DNA of 64,000 bases. Source: Hormiphora californensis (Eukaryota; Ctenophora; Tentaculata; Cydippida; Pleurobrachiidae). Under the pieces are notes generated by a model that did no database searches, was not told the origin of the DNA, and saw only the letters and a program-made list of their open reading frames with translations. Every line of letters starts with the position of its first letter. The first letter of the stretch is position 1. This document shows, piece by piece, positions 1 to 11,240 of the stretch. The position numbers and the translations under genes are program-made. The stretch lies in the NCBI GenBank assembly GCA_020137815.1, contig CM035354.1, forward strand, positions 2,676,342 through 2,740,341, written 5' to 3'.

Positions 1-933
1 TCTGATGTAGTGTTGCTCTCAAGACGGTGTTGGTGCGCTTGTTGTTCATCTCCGCTCTAGCTGTGCTGGCCGCTTTATACGCTGTTCCGTATGTTAGCTT
101 AACACCATGCAGTTCGAAGAATCGTCTAAATGGAGCGCCCCGAAAACCACGGTGGTTGTCGCAAATGATCTCACGAGGCCACCCCATGCGGTATATCCAA
201 CTTTCCAGGACGGTCTTCCTATTCTCATCACTGGTCTGGGAACCCACAGGTACAGCGATAACATAGTTGGACCAGGCATCCGAGATTGTTAGAATCGCAC
301 TGTTCCCACGGGAAGTTTTGCTTCTCGACGTTGGTACAATGTGATCTAAAATTATGGCGTCATTGAATTGATGAAACATCATTTTCGCCATCGGAGCTCT
401 CCCATAGGCACGGGGTTGTTTGTTAGCTCCACAGTTGATACATGCTGCTACAAACTCCTTCACATCACTCTCCATCCCTGGCCAATAATACCACTTCCTC
501 AAACACAACATTGTATTATCCACTCCTGCATGTCCACACAGTTCGGCATGACATCTGTTCATCACTAACTCCCTCCGATGTTCAGGAACAAGTATCAGCC
601 ACCTGTCCTCCCCTGTGGATGTGTAATTCCACCTTCTCTGCAGTACTCCGTCTTCCACACGAAGCAAATTGAACTGTTTCCACAAAGACATCAGTTCAGT
701 AGGGGTCCTGTTAGCTTGCACGACGTCTCGCGAGCCCTGGATCACCCAATTCCTCACTACCAGAAATATATCATCCTCTTTCTGTGCAGTTTCCCACTCT
801 CTCCAGTCTAATAACTGTCCACCTCCCTCTGGAACCTCCATAATGGCATTCACCTCCAGAACCTCTGGAACCGTGCTAGCTGATCTGGTGGGACACCAGC
901 AACTAGGCTCAACGTGATGAATAGTACTGTGAT
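1..933 (-). pseudogene. Gypsy integrase segment of pol (3' part, cut by window edge)
   Basis: The minus strand reads open from the foldback insertion to the left edge. It contains an HHCC-type zinc-binding region (H and C residues around 360-560, including GHAGV and CINCG) followed by the catalytic core: LDHI (first Asp, about 345), ICDN (second Asp, about 165) and a YKAASTARAE stretch (Glu, about 60-90) replacing the usual YHPQTNGQAER. Upstream is the LRVEDGVL-type sequence typical of the RNase H to integrase linker. It would insert the cDNA copy into the genome. It is separated from its RT domain by the 1.4-kb insertion, so it is not expressed as one polyprotein. The C-terminal part is outside the window. 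Confidence 0.85.
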
Positions 934-941
934 GGACCTCA

Positions 942-2315
942 GGCAGGTGAGTAGAACTTCGCTCCTAATAAAAGGCTGCAATAAAAGGCTGCAGAAAAAG
1001 GCTGCAATAAAAGGCTGCAATAAAAGGCTGCAATAAAAGGCTGCAATAAAAGGCTGCAATAAAAGGCTGCAGAAAAAGGCTGCAATAAAAGGCTGCAATA
1101 AAAGGCTGCAATAAAAGGCTGCAATAAAAGGCTGCAAGGGATCACGTATCTAACCAGACTAAAGCGGGGAATAGACCGAATCGTCCTACCCTAATAGTGT
1201 TTCGTATCACGTATCGGCTGTAGAGAGACCGAATCACCCTCCCCTAATTATAGTGATTCGTGTCACGTATCCAACTAGACCATATGCGATAGAGACCGAG
1301 ATAGAGAGCGAGTACGAGTGAGAACTGAGAGAGTGAAAAATCAGAATGACGGTATGGTATCACGTACCATGGTATCCTCTAATGAAAAGCGGTTACCAAT
1401 TGACAATGAGACCTCATCGGTCCCGATACGTGATTCTCTACTGCTATGTATTCTCCATTAGTCTTTCCGACTTCCGTATCGATCCACGATTCAGTAGAGG
1501 TAGTCAGTAACTACTGAGAGTGTTGGTCTAATGAGGTAGCTACCTACCGGTACGATAGATCCATTGATTGAGCGTGTAGCACAATGACAGGTGAACCACC
1601 CAACCACTTGGTTCACCTATCATAGTATTATGTGTGATTCCGCTCTACTGAATTGTGTACATAAAGACTATTGGCGAATAACGGTAGAAAATCAGTAATC
1701 ACGTATTGGCACCGATTAGGTGAAATTATAGGTAACCGCCTTTCATTTAATTAACCAACACTCTCAGTAGTTATATAGTATACTGACTACCTCTACTGAA
1801 TCGTTGATCGATACGGAAAGACTAATGGAGAATACATAGCGGTAGAGAATCACGTATCGGGACCGATGAGGTCTCATTGTCAATTGGTAACCGCTTTTCA
1901 TTAGAGGATACCATGGTACGTGATACCATACCGTGATTCTGATTTTTCACTCTCTCAGTTCTCACTCGTACTCGCTCTCTATCTCGGTCTCTATCGCATA
2001 TGGTCTAGTTGGATACGTGACACGAATCACTATAATTAGGGGAGGGTGATTCGGTCTCTCTACAGCCGATACGTGATACGAAACACTATTAGGGTAGGAC
2101 GATTCGGTCTATTCCCCGCTTTAGTCTGGTTAGATACGTGATCCCTTGCAGCCTTTTATTGCAGCCTTTTATTGCAGCCTTTTTCTGCAGCCTTTTATTG
2201 CAGCCTTTTATTGCAGCCTTTTATTGCAGCCTTTTATTGCAGCCTTTTATTGCAGCCTTTTTCTGCAGCCTTTTATTGCAGCCTTTTATTAGGAGCGAAG
2301 TTCTACTCACCTGCC
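942..2315. mobile_element. 1374-bp palindromic foldback element with 8-bp TSD
   Basis: The two ends are inverted copies: GGCAGGTGAGTAGAACTTCG at the left and its complement at the right. Behind them lie inverted arrays of a 13-bp unit (AATAAAAGGCTGC; left about 965-1139, right about 2145-2290) and then near-identical inverted arms of roughly 400 bp. Total arm length is about 560-590 bp, around a roughly 220-bp unique centre near 1535-1755. The centre has its own small hairpin (AGGTGAACC / GGTTCACCT, about 1590-1620). The element is flanked by a perfect 8-bp duplication, GGACCTCA, at 934-941 and 2316-2323. There is no transposase ORF, so it is non-autonomous. An 8-bp TSD fits hAT-type mobilisation, but the terminus is not a textbook hAT end. 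Confidence 0.92.
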
Positions 2316-2323
2316 GGACCTCA

Positions 2324-3173
2324 CTCTGATCGCAGGAATCGAGCCACTCAAATCCAAAATGATCTGTATCAAAAGCTCCCTCCAACTCAGTGTCCGCATC
2401 ACCAATACCGGATCCAGTCTGGTCTCCCAACAATACAGGAACATCACCAGTAGAAAGTGGCTCATCTAGGTCGAGATTTACTTCGCCTGCACCTTCGCTT
2501 TCACTGTTATCTGATTCCCCGTGTAACTGGTAGACCTGTTCAGTCACATCATCCTCTGAGATGAGATCGCTGACCGAACACTGCTCACTATCCAACTCTG
2601 ACTGCTCTTCAGGTTGGCCATGTGTAGGATGATCTTGCCCACACCACTCCGAAACTCCCTCCACTCCATTACCATCTTCCATCTCTGCATCCCCTCTATC
2701 TTCACCCAGTTATCAGGATGAGAGATGTAGCTACTGGAACTACCATCACTCTCTGACACGGATGTCTTTTCTGCGTCACACCCCACCATCTTCAAGTTTT
2801 CAGGCAACAAAGGATTGTAGTCGGATACCAAACTCGAGTTGACGGGAGAAAAAAGATCATTTCGACTCCCTGACATTGGTGCTCGTGGCCCCGCTGTCGA
2901 GGGGGTTGTCAATGATATGAAGTGGGTCGGGTTGGCTCTCATGGACTCGAGGGCCCATTGAGATCCCTCCCTACCCAACTTCAAGTGATGGCATACTGCA
3001 TCACACTGCTCCCCTGTCTGAGTACCTGCATCTGTTTTAGTACGGCGGAAAGGAAAACGGGAGAGAAAATCAGCGAGGGTGTTAGTTTCACCAGCAATAT
3101 GACGGATTTTGAAATCATAATTTGCAAGTAATTGAACCTTCCGGACGGATGATAGTAGGATCTGACTTGGCAA
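2324..3173 (-). pseudogene. Gypsy pol segment: end of RNase H and acidic linker
   Basis: This frame continues the RT/RNase H ORF after a one-base shift. It opens with the typical RNase H to integrase junction (KIRHIAGETNTLADFLSRF). A Ser/Glu/Asp-rich linker of about 200 residues then runs into the foldback insertion. The linker carries no recognisable chromodomain. A frame change is also needed between the two overlapping ORFs at 2544-3173 and 2221-2682. The product would tether RNase H to integrase. A consensus error and a real lesion are both possible causes of the frame changes. Confidence 0.75.
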
Positions 3174-5154
3174 ACAGAGAGTCCTCGGCTGATAGGAGAC
3201 TCTTGCAATCCGTCACCACAGTGAATTTCGTGTTCAGTAGATAAACTTTCCAGTGCTCCAACGCGGCTACCATTGCATCGAATTCCAATCTGGTCTGGCC
3301 TCGAGCACGCTTATAACAAGGAACACTCTTGCTGTAGAAGGCGATTATTCTCCGGTCTCTCACGCCATCACGTTCAATCTCCTGAGATAAAGTGGCACCA
3401 TACCCATCCATACTAGCATCTACTGTCACCTCATAGCTCTGAAATGGGTCGTTAGGATCTGGGATAGAGAGAGTGGTTCTGTTAGAAACCAACTCCTTCA
3501 AGTGTTCATAGGCCCTGTTACATTCATCAGACCATACGAACTGGCGGTTTTTAGGGCCTGAAAGAATGTTATGCAGCGGCTTGGTGATGGCACTAAATCC
3601 CGGAACCCATTTTCGAATGTAATTGAAGGCACCCAAAACTTCACTCACTTCCTTTCTCGACTTAGGAACTGGGAGGGATGTCAGGGCTTTCACTCTATCG
3701 TCTGTGATAGTGACGCCATCCCCACTGATAGCGATCCCTACAAACTCCACCTCCTTTTTCAACAGTTCTGTCTTTCCCGGCGATATCTTGAGATTAGCTG
3801 TTTGGAATCGGTTTAAAAGTTTTTCCAAACGGGTCAGGTGTTCTGCCACCGTTTTGGAAGAAAGAAAAACGTCATCAACAAAATAAATAACCTGATCAAT
3901 CGGCAAGGTTCCCAACAACTTTTCCATCATTCTAGTGAATTTCGAGCTGGACGCTTTATGACCCATAATTACACGGGCAAAACATAATTGGCGACCACGA
4001 TATAGAAAAGCTGTTACCTTTTTCGATTCTTCTGAGTATGGAACTTGCCAGAATCCTTTTGACAGGTCGAAGTTCGAAAATATCGAGTCACCTCCAATAC
4101 TGTCCAAAACATGATTCAGGTTAGGAAGTGGGTAGCTATCTCCAACACATTCCTGGTTCACACACCTCAGGTCAGCCACTAATCTCCAAGATCCTGCTGT
4201 CTTCTTCTTCACTAGGAAGATGGGAGAGTTCCAGTCAGAGGGTTGCTGCAATTCCTCAACCACTCCCACTTCCATCATCTTCTGGATATTTCTATCCATT
4301 TCCTCCCGCAACTTGTATGGGGTAGGAATAGGGTTGGTCCATCGAGGTTGTGCTCCCTCTTTCAACCGGATATCAGCGGTGTACATGTTTGAACAACCGA
4401 TGTCGTAGTCATCATAACTGAACACATTCCGATATCTCCAGAGTATCTCTCGCAGTTGACCCTCCTCTTCTTCAGTCATCTGTGGGCCCTGTCGGTCTGC
4501 TAAACCAAGCCGCTCGAAGAGCTCCTCCCTAGTCCACCGTTCAGTAATCACAGAAGATACCATGTTTACGGAACTGGTCTCTCCCCAATTTGCACCGGAG
4601 ATTGGCACATAATCAGGAATGGGACCATATCTGCCCAAAATCTGCCTCTTGCTGATGGTGATTGGAAGAGACGAAATGTTGACTACCTTCAGAGTAACCT
4701 TTTGATCTCGTCCTTCAGAAACAGCACTCGCCACCAACAGCCCTTCTTCTCCGGCTGCTCCAAATGGTGTCACCATCCCTACACACGGTTTCAAATGTCG
4801 AGGAAGACGACCCTGAATGTAGGCTACAGAATCAGCAGGTATAACTTGTCCGCTCAGCCCTCTTATCAGGTGTGATTTCTTCACATTCTCCAATCGTGGA
4901 ACAAATGGTACACTCTTCCCTCCCTCGAGATGCAACAATTCCTTCCCATAATCTAAACAGCAACGGTTGATAGAAAGGAAGTCATGTCCCAGCAATACTT
5001 CCGTATCCATCGAGCTACACACCACAAAACACTGCTTCATTGTTCTGGTGCCCACGGAGATTTTGAGATCAATGGTACCATGGAGTGGTATGTGATTCCC
5101 ACTGAAATCAAAAACGCGGCGACTTGTAGGGAGAATCTGACTCATCTGGCCCAT
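3115..5154 (-). CDS. pol: Gypsy pol: protease remnant, reverse transcriptase, RNase H
   Basis: This is a 679-residue open frame. Residues about 20-70 resemble the C-terminal half of a retroviral-type aspartic protease (MDTEVLLGHDFL); the DTG active site is not visible. The RT domain (about 250-480) shows NSPIFLVKKK, the FDLSKGFWQVP box with the first catalytic Asp, and the YFVDD box with the other two. RNase H follows at about 560-660 with TVDASMDGYGA, LEFDAM and VTDCKSLL motifs. It would convert the element RNA to cDNA. The frame ends prematurely at a frameshift inside the RNase H C-terminus, and the correct continuation is in another frame. The start is an arbitrary ATG; the frame is open about 75 nt further upstream. 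Confidence 0.9.
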   Translation of the reverse strand: MGQMSQILPTSRRVFDFSGNHIPLHGTIDLKISVGTRTMKQCFVVCSSMDTEVLLGHDFLSINRCCLDYGKELLHLEGGKSVPFVPRLENVKKSHLIRGLSGQVIPADSVAYIQGRLPRHLKPCVGMVTPFGAAGEEGLLVASAVSEGRDQKVTLKVVNISSLPITISKRQILGRYGPIPDYVPISGANWGETSSVNMVSSVITERWTREELFERLGLADRQGPQMTEEEEGQLREILWRYRNVFSYDDYDIGCSNMYTADIRLKEGAQPRWTNPIPTPYKLREEMDRNIQKMMEVGVVEELQQPSDWNSPIFLVKKKTAGSWRLVADLRCVNQECVGDSYPLPNLNHVLDSIGGDSIFSNFDLSKGFWQVPYSEESKKVTAFLYRGRQLCFARVIMGHKASSSKFTRMMEKLLGTLPIDQVIYFVDDVFLSSKTVAEHLTRLEKLLNRFQTANLKISPGKTELLKKEVEFVGIAISGDGVTITDDRVKALTSLPVPKSRKEVSEVLGAFNYIRKWVPGFSAITKPLHNILSGPKNRQFVWSDECNRAYEHLKELVSNRTTLSIPDPNDPFQSYEVTVDASMDGYGATLSQEIERDGVRDRRIIAFYSKSVPCYKRARGQTRLEFDAMVAALEHWKVYLLNTKFTVVTDCKSLLSAEDSLFAKSDPTIIRPEGSITCKL

Positions 5155-5764
5155 TCTCTGTACAATCTGTTTACATATATACTCTCTCTCGTTGTTACGT
5201 TGCTGCTCTCGATTTGATCCAGTACATATCTACTTCCGAGATATACCTGCAGCTGCACAACGACACCCTGTACAGTACCTATACAAGCTTGTACTAGTAC
5301 ATGACTGCAAAGAGGACCCGGGCTGCTAGGGGGCGCCCACTCCCGCCCCCGCTCCTAACATCCCCCTAGCAGACCCACCCCCCGTCGGGTAGGTTTTGCG
5401 CTCATGTGTTTTCAATTTCTCTGCTCCTGCTTTTCTCTGCTCCTACCATAGCCACCCCCTCCCGCCTCCCCTCACCTCACCTACAATTCACTGAGGTACA
5501 TCAACCTGAGTACGAGGACGGTCGGAGTATGATGACAACCAACACCCCACGACCACATACCAGTAAGAACAGGACCTCTGGCTCTATATCTACCAAGTCG
5601 GTTTGTGTGATTTTGCTGGTTGTGGGATTGGGTACCGGATTGCCGCTCTGGGGAATTGGCAAACTTGGCACTGAACCCAAATGTAAACTGAATCAAAAAC
5701 AATAGCCGAGTACCCTCTCTTTCTCGACTAATTGCCCCTACTTTTTCTCTGCTGCAAAAAACTT

Positions 5765-5836
5765 GGCATGGACGGGGTTCGATCCGCTGCCCTCTCGCTC
5801 CGTGTGTGTGTCGGCTCTGCCGGTTGCGCCACATAT
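5765..5836 (-). repeat. tRNA-like fragment (possible tRNA-derived SINE head)
   Basis: The minus strand carries an A-box-like TGGCGCAACCGG followed about 45 nt later by a B-box-like GGATCGAACCCC. This spacing suits a tRNA gene or a tRNA-derived SINE. The 5' and 3' acceptor segments do not pair well, so it is not a functional tRNA. Confidence 0.4.
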
Positions 5837-5903
5837 GGGTTGGGGAATCTGCGATTCAGATGTATTTACAGCAAACCCAAATAGCTACACTCCTCGAAAA
5901 AAA

Positions 5904-5990
5904 CTACCATGACGGGCCGCGATCTTGCCTGCCTGCTCGGACTGGGCGCGGCGTTGTGGGGGATTACAACGACTGCGCCAGGTAGGCGAT
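5904..5990 (-). repeat. Second, degenerate tRNA-like fragment
   Basis: On the minus strand CTGGCGCAGTCG resembles an A box. A later GATCGCGGCCCGTCATGG resembles the B-box end of the fragment at 5765-5836. The two copies lie about 140 bp apart in the same orientation, as expected for a small tRNA-derived repeat family. It is too degenerate to assign an isotype. Confidence 0.3.
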
Positions 5991-6329
5991 GTGAATGTGC
6001 GATTCTGACATATATATACCATGCAAAATCTACGATTACGGACTAGTATCACCTGGCGTTGTTTTGGAATGTGACAGTGAACACATTATTGACTTTATTA
6101 TGTATCATATCTAGAATCCAAGAGTGTGTACCACTACCCGCCACCCAACCCCCTACCTACTAGTACTAGTACTACGCACAAACTATCTATCCCTTATCTC
6201 ACCAACCCCCCATGTTCACTGCCATCTCCCAATCAGAAACTATTTCTGCATCGTTGCTTTTGCATCTCACACGGTAGCCACCCGTAAACATATCTCTCAT
6301 GAAGCACATGTCTCAGCCCATACCTGCTC

Positions 6330-7715
6330 TTTTCAATTTCGGTGCCCCTCTCCTGGGTCACCCCTCCCTCACCACACCAGCTCTCTCCGGTGTTCCTCTC
6401 CTGGGTCACCCCTCCCTCTCCACACCAGCTCTCTCCGGTGTTCCTCTCCTGGGTCACCCCTCCCTCTCCAAACCTGCTCTCTCCGGTGCTCCTCTCCTGG
6501 GTCACCCTCCCTCTCCACACCTGCTCCCTCCGGTGCTCCTCTCCTGGGTCACCCCTCCCTCTCCACACCTGCTCTCTCCGGTGCTCCTCTCCTGGGTCAC
6601 CCCTCCCTCTCCGGTGCTCCTGTCCTGGGTCACCCCTCCCTCTCCACACCTGCTCTCTCCGGTGCTCCTTTCCTGGGTCACCCCTCCCTCTCCACACCAG
6701 CTCTCTCCGGTGTTCCTCTCCTGTGGTCCCCCTCCCTCTCGTGCTCCTCTCCTGGGTCACCCCTCCCTCTCCACACCTGCTCTCTCCGGTGCTCCTCTCC
6801 TGGGTCACCCCCACCTCTCCAGTGCTCCTCTCCTGGGTCACCACTCCCTCTCCACACCAGCTCTCTCCGGTGCTCCTCTCCTGGGTCACCACTCCCTCTC
6901 CGGTGCCCCTCTCCTGGGTCACCCCTCCCTCACCACACCAGCTCTCTCCAGTGCTCCTCTCCTGGGTCACCCTTACCCCTCCACACCTGCTCTCTCCGGT
7001 GCTCCTCTCCTGGGTCACCCCTACCTCTCCGGTGCTCCTCTCCTGAGTCACCCCTACCTCTCCGGTACTCCTCTCATGGGTCACCCCCACCTCTCCAGTG
7101 CTCCTCTCCTGGGTCACCCCCACCTCTCCAGTGCTCCTCTCCTGGGTCACCCCTACCTTTCCACACCAGCTCTCTCCGGTGCTCCTGTCCTGGGTCACCC
7201 CTCCCTCTCACACCTGCTCTCTCCGGTGCTCCATCGGGTCACCCTCCCTCTCCACACAGCTCTCTCCGGTGTTCCTCTCCTGGGTCCCCTACCTCTCCGG
7301 TTGCTCCTCTCCTGGGTCACCCCACCCCCGGTGTCCTCCCCGGTCACCCCTACCTCTCCCAGTGCTCCTTCCTGGGTCACCCCTACCTCTCCGGTGCTCC
7401 TCTCCTGGGTCACCCCTACCTCTCCGGTGCTCCTCCCCTGGGTCACCCCTACCTCTCCAGTGCTCCTCTCCTGGGTCACCCCTACCTCTCCGGTGCTCCT
7501 CTCCTGGGTCACCCCTACCTTTCCGGTACTCTCCTCTCCGGGGTCACCCCTACCTCTCCGTGCTCCTCCCTGGGTACCCCTACCTTCCGTGCTCCTCTCC
7601 TGGGTCACCCTACCTCTCCGGTGCTCCTTCCTGGGACCCCTCCTCCTCTCCATACCTGCTCTCTCCGATGTCCTCCCTGGGCACCCCTCCCTCTCCGATG
7701 CTCCTCTCTGGCCAC
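6330..7715. repeat. C/T-rich minisatellite, about 1.4 kb
   Basis: Units of roughly 33 or 47 bp built on GTGCTCCTCTCCTGGGTCAC plus CCCTCCCTCTCC, with or without a CACACCTGCTCT insert, repeat about 30 times. Sequence drift and single-base indels increase to the right. Long open frames on both strands arise only because the unit lacks stops; I do not treat them as genes. Confidence 0.95.
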
Positions 7716-10439
7716 CACCTTCGATCCCTACACACTGAGACCGCAACACCGAATACTCTGCTCATTCTTCTTCTTCTCATGGTACTCCCAGGCCTCAGCT
7801 TTAACGTATCCTGGTTAAGTGGAGTGGTAAATCCCACAGTAGCACACTTTATAGACACCCCGACCAGTCCCTGAGGAGCAGACTACACAACCCCCAAAGC
7901 TAAACCTGAACGCTGAATGATTCATTACTCCCCAAGCACACACTCCTCATCTCAGCAACACCACTCCCCAAGCAAAACTCCTCGCTCAGCAACAGATACC
8001 TGATCCGGAAAAGAACATGCAGCGACATTCCATGGACGGATCCATATTAGACAATATCGGGCAGGATACACCGTCCCGGAATGAACCTGCATATTTCACA
8101 GCTCGACTCCAGAGGCCCTGTATACGACCCAAAGACCAACACACAGATACTGTTTTAAATCTACAGAAACAGATCCTGGATACCATTGACCTATTGAGCA
8201 TTGGACGCCATAAAGTCACGACCTTGATGGAGATACATGGGAACAACCACCCTCAACTCGAAGTGCAAACTAAACATACGAACAGCCAGTAATGATGTGT
8301 CCAAAATATACAAGGACCTTATACCGCACTCCTCAACACAGTCAAATCAATCTACCCAGACATCCCCGGCGATGATTGGAACAATCTGACAATCATCTCC
8401 ACCTACAGCAGGGAAATGAGTCAAATTCGTCACTTGCAATGATGTCCTTGACATCGTCCATATCGGAAGATCGCAGACTGTTCAATACAAATCAAAATAC
8501 AATAGTGGACGCTCTCTCGACAAAATCGTGCTCTATTCATCAACCCGAAACACAGAGCTTCTGTCAAGGTTATCACTAGCTCCTCCTCTGAAGAATCCCT
8601 TGACTTCCACTACTGGATAGTCCCCACATTCAGAACTCCAATACAAAATCCCATTCCACCTGCTGTGGAACCGGAATCCATCGGCCACACAACAGACTCG
8701 CAAGAGAAAACCACTGACCAAGCATCTGACGAAACGAACGATCCCAAACCAGAGACCCGGGCTAACCATAACCCCAGAAGAAAAAGATCCAGATTGGCAC
8801 AACCGAGTCCACAACCACAAAGAGATCAGTCCTGAACAAGCTCAGAAGTGCAACACCGGACTCGCCCAACTTATCTTTGAACCCGACAGCAAAAACTTCA
8901 TCAAAAGGAACTGCGACAATATAATCACTTTCGGCCACCAAGAAAACCCTTAGAAGCTCTGCGAGAGTCCGCGACCACCCTTACTGACATACTCGATGCA
9001 AGGATGCTCCTTCTCAAGACTAGACTCTTTTTGAGAAACTAGTAGGCCCTCGGCTAAGTTTTGCCGAGCCATGCTGGAACAGTTGACATCAACCGCCGTA
9101 AACTTGGAACTAGACCGACTTGAAATTGAGTCAAGTGTCAACGCGTGGCCTTCAAAAGAACTCTAACTGGTCAAACACTGTGCGAAAGATTCTGAATCTA
9201 CCCCACATACAGCTAGCAAAACCACATTACTGCAGCAAGCTTAAAGAAATCTTCCAGAAAAGCAGATTAAGGCCCGACCAATCAACAAAGGTGGAGAATC
9301 CTCAGAACACACCAATGGGAACCAGACAGGAAGATGTAGCCAAACAACCGGCTCAGCCTGAATCCTCTAAAGATATCATATCAAGCTAATGGAAGAAAGA
9401 CTTCTTTCTCTCACTGGAAAGAAAAGATGGACTCGATGTCAGCGGCAATGTCGCCAGCGACAACGGAACAGAACGGCCTAGGAGAATCGAAACGAAGATC
9501 CAGAACCTCCATAATCAGGAAGATCAGCAAAAACTCTTACAGAATCAGCAACTGTTGATCAATCAACTTCAAACCACCACGAACAACCTGAACCAAGCCC
9601 TTGAGAAATGCACCAGACCTCCAAGACTCCGACCTACCCCTAGCACCACCAACCCATCCTACAACTCACGGAGGAGGCAGGGCTCTACTAGACCAGATCA
9701 AAGCACAACCAGCTCTGGCAACACAACTCAAACCCATCAGTCCCCACATGAGGCAGCCCAACGCACAACCACCCACTAGAGAGGAACCACAACTGCAAGT
9801 GGAGACCTCGCTCCAAGTAAAACCAAAATGCTTCATAGCCCACGGCGCGGAATGGACGCATTTGATAGGACCGTTCTCAAATCTTCGACATCGAAACACA
9901 CAAGATAGCATCACTAGAGGAGGCCAAGACTGAACCCTCAAATCCCAGTGAACTCCAAAAGCTATCAGGAAGCATCGCCACCGGTGCCATCGTCTTCACG
10001 TAGGCAAGGAGGACATCCTTAAAAACTTAAAGACAAGCACCTATTTCAGCTAGATAGAAATACTAAAGTCTGTGGTAAAGGGATACTACAAACAACCCAC
10101 CTCTAAGATCTGCGTATCTCTACCGATACCGGCTCCCAACTACCATCTCTCATGCCAGCATCAAAAACTGGAACCTACAATATCCAGATTCATCACAGAA
10201 ACTCAGGAAAACCCAGCCTTCCCCAACTAACCGGGTATTCACAATAACAACGCCAGAATCGTGAACACACTACAACCCAAGTTGCAACAGACAGTGGTAG
10301 TAGAAAGTATACCAACCGAACATGGTGGGAAAAACTCTGGCTAATCTCAGAGAAGGGCTAAACAGAATGACCAATCCAACCACAAAGAAGACCTCACACA
10401 TGAAGAGTTAATTCTCAAGCGCACCGAGCAAACAGTTGC

Positions 10440-11240
10440 ACGCTCAACATCGTGTCCTGGAACATTCACGGAATCAAAGACGCTAATGCTTGGGCCCAAA
10501 CCAACTGTCATGAATTTCCTCGCCAACTGGGGGGTTCCCACGTATTCACTTCTACAAGAACAAAGGGATCTGTTGAGTTGACAGCTAATCTGCCACAACA
10601 AGACACGTCCCAACCACGATCTTGCGGACTAACCATCGGCGTCCACTCAACTATAGCAGCACACACTAAACAATCAAAACTGACCACGAGGACCTTCTCG
10701 CACTAAGGATTTCCAGGAAAATCACGGACAGGGAAGGACCTCACCATCATTAATGTTACGATCTCCACCCGAAAGCAGTTACAAAAAGAAAGGGCAGGTA
10801 CCAGTGAGGAGAGGGACCCACACTCCATGACCTGAGCCAACTGCTTCTATCGTCTAAGGCAAACCGAGATCCCTAATTGCCGGTGACCATGAACGCTAGA
10901 TTGAGTGGACTCAACACGATCCCACCACTCTCAACACATCTCTGATGACATTCTCTCCAGCGGAGACCCCGTCTTAAAACAACTCCGCAACCAGCAAAGA
11001 TACTGTCTGCAATGACAGAGGAGCCAAGCTACTTGACTGTCTGTCATCAGCTGAGCTTACCATCCTAAACGGCTGTACAATTGGTGATCTAACAGGTACA
11101 GATACCTGTCACACGTACATGGAGCTAGTGTTTTGATTACATCATTGCCTCTGATAGCATTCGCTGCTCCACCCCCCGATCTCTCAAGGTCAGGCCACTC
11201 CTGCCACTATCGGACCACTGCCCAGAAGTGACGCTAACAC
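10440..11240 (+). pseudogene. LINE endonuclease (EEP) domain remnant
   Basis: The domain opens with SWNIHGIKD (the catalytic Asn/His region of exonuclease-endonuclease-phosphatase enzymes), carries an LTIINV-like strand near 10,740, and ends with ASDSIR...LPLSDHCPEVTL near 11,150-11,235, where Ser-Asp-His is the family's terminal motif. At least several frame changes separate these pieces. The key motif residues survive while the frame does not, which is more like indel error than slow decay. Confidence 0.75.

Larger units (their letters stand above)
1..5154 (-). mobile_element. Ty3/gypsy-type LTR retrotransposon (pol region), interrupted
   Basis: Read on the minus strand the order is protease remnant, reverse transcriptase, RNase H, linker, then integrase, which is the gypsy (Metaviridae) order. 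It is interrupted by the foldback element at 942-2315, and a single frameshift lies near 3120-3170. The integrase runs off the left edge, so the 3' LTR is outside the window. No LTR, primer-binding site or gag is recognisable to the right of 5154; a stop lies shortly upstream of the pol ORF start. Apart from the insertion and the frameshift the frames are open, so the copy is young. Confidence 0.9.
5155..6320. other. Gene-poor stretch with two tRNA-like fragments
   Basis: I see no convincing gene here. A short hairpin (CTGCTAGGGGG / CCCCCTAGCAG) lies at about 5322-5373. The open frames at 5406-5705 and 5481-5834 have no recognisable domain; the second reads through a tRNA-like sequence. Two related tRNA-like pieces on the minus strand are listed separately. 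Confidence 0.5.

Noticed and set aside
5406-5705. Small frame with a hydrophobic segment upstream of gypsy pol
   Set aside because: It has a non-ATG start and no recognisable gag, env or signal features, and overlaps a tRNA-like frame on the other strand.
6124-7818. 564-residue open frame and long frames on both strands
   Set aside because: They lie over a stop-free minisatellite, are open in several frames at once and have no domain or splice context.
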